22,527 bases of DNA from a virus. The notes below the pieces were generated by a model. That model was given only the letters and a program-made list of their open reading frames with translations. It was not told the DNA's origin and did no database searches. Numbering within the stretch: the first letter of the stretch is position 1; every line of letters starts with the position of its first letter. The DNA lies in IMG/VR virus record IMGVR_UViG_3300014501_000084, positions 1 to 22,527 of that record, one strand, 5' to 3'. This document shows positions 22,404 to 22,527 of this stretch, one piece after another. The position numbers were made by a program, and so were the translations under genes.

Positions 22404-22527
22404 ACGTTGCTCTGCCGCAGAAACTCATCGTTGTTCCGCCGCAGCAGCCAGTGCCACATCCAGGCGTAGGGAATGAAAACCGCGCGGAACCGCCCTAGCC
22501 GGAGCCTCCATCCGAGCCAGTTCCACC
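22400..22527 (-). CDS. Unknown protein, C-terminus only
   Basis: 41 codons of an open frame run in from the right edge and end with TGA at 22400-22402, overlapping the terminase ATG as ATGA. The visible end is Trp-rich and basic (WNWLGWRLRLGRFRAVFIPY, then WMWHWLLRRNNDEF). Position upstream of TerL would fit a small terminase subunit, but the composition does not suggest one and nothing is recognised. The clean four-base overlap supports a real gene. Confidence 0.6.
   Translation of the reverse strand, partial: WNWLGWRLRLGRFRAVFIPYAWMWHWLLRRNNDEFLRQSNV

Noticed and set aside
21045-22469. 474-codon plus-strand frame opposite terminase
   Set aside because: Arg/Pro-rich translation without motifs, lying across a clear terminase gene; a shadow of GC-rich coding sequence.

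Overview
The window looks like the packaging and virion-assembly half of a tailed-bacteriophage genome (free phage or prophage). It is GC-rich throughout, and apart from one small zinc-ribbon frame every convincing gene lies on the minus strand, so transcription runs from high to low coordinates. In that direction the order is: the tail of an unknown gene, terminase large subunit, a block of small accessory genes, portal, a second block of small genes (several zinc-binding, one metallopeptidase-like), a scaffold-like protein, an unknown protein, a decoration-type protein, the major capsid protein, two further structural-looking proteins, a repeat-bearing fibre, connector/adaptor-type proteins, a beta-rich fibre, a very large nozzle-like tail protein and the start of another structural protein. 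No tape-measure gene or contractile-sheath gene is visible. That, with a P22-type portal and nozzle/connector-like genes, suggests a short-tailed (podovirus-like) particle, but this is inference. The host cannot be read from the genes; an uncultured GC-rich soil bacterium, for example Acidobacteriota, would fit but is a guess.

Genes are tightly packed. Ten junctions are four-base ATGA or GTGA stop/start overlaps, which fixes many starts that would otherwise be ambiguous and implies translational coupling. The only gaps above about 90 bases are the leader of the major capsid gene (12539-12662), which carries two hairpins and a strong ribosome binding site, and the stretch at 10429-10524, which carries a hairpin with a GAGA loop. 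No stretch above 300 bases lacks a gene.

The most striking feature is a family of 7-bp tandem repeat arrays, about 18 in 22.5 kb. On the coding strand the units are TAGCCAG, GAGTCAG, GCGCCAG or GGGCCAG (loosely NVGYCAG), often preceded by GAAGAAG. Most arrays begin at or within a few bases of the stop codon of a structural or accessory gene. Others are translated, forming protein C-termini (portal and others) or the N-termini of downstream genes. One array is inverted relative to its neighbour, and together they create a large hairpin at the start of the fibre gene whose second arm encodes the core of a signal-peptide-like segment. I know of no described phage system with this arrangement.

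Other points of interest are the minus-strand operon's lone plus-strand zinc-ribbon gene, a 1395-residue tail protein with about six ~110-residue modules followed by six ~14-residue tryptophan-rich repeats, two paralogous connector-like proteins, a possible second capsid-fold protein, and a metallopeptidase-like protein placed where a prohead protease would be expected. Product names rest on motif recognition and gene order only; nothing was searched against a database.
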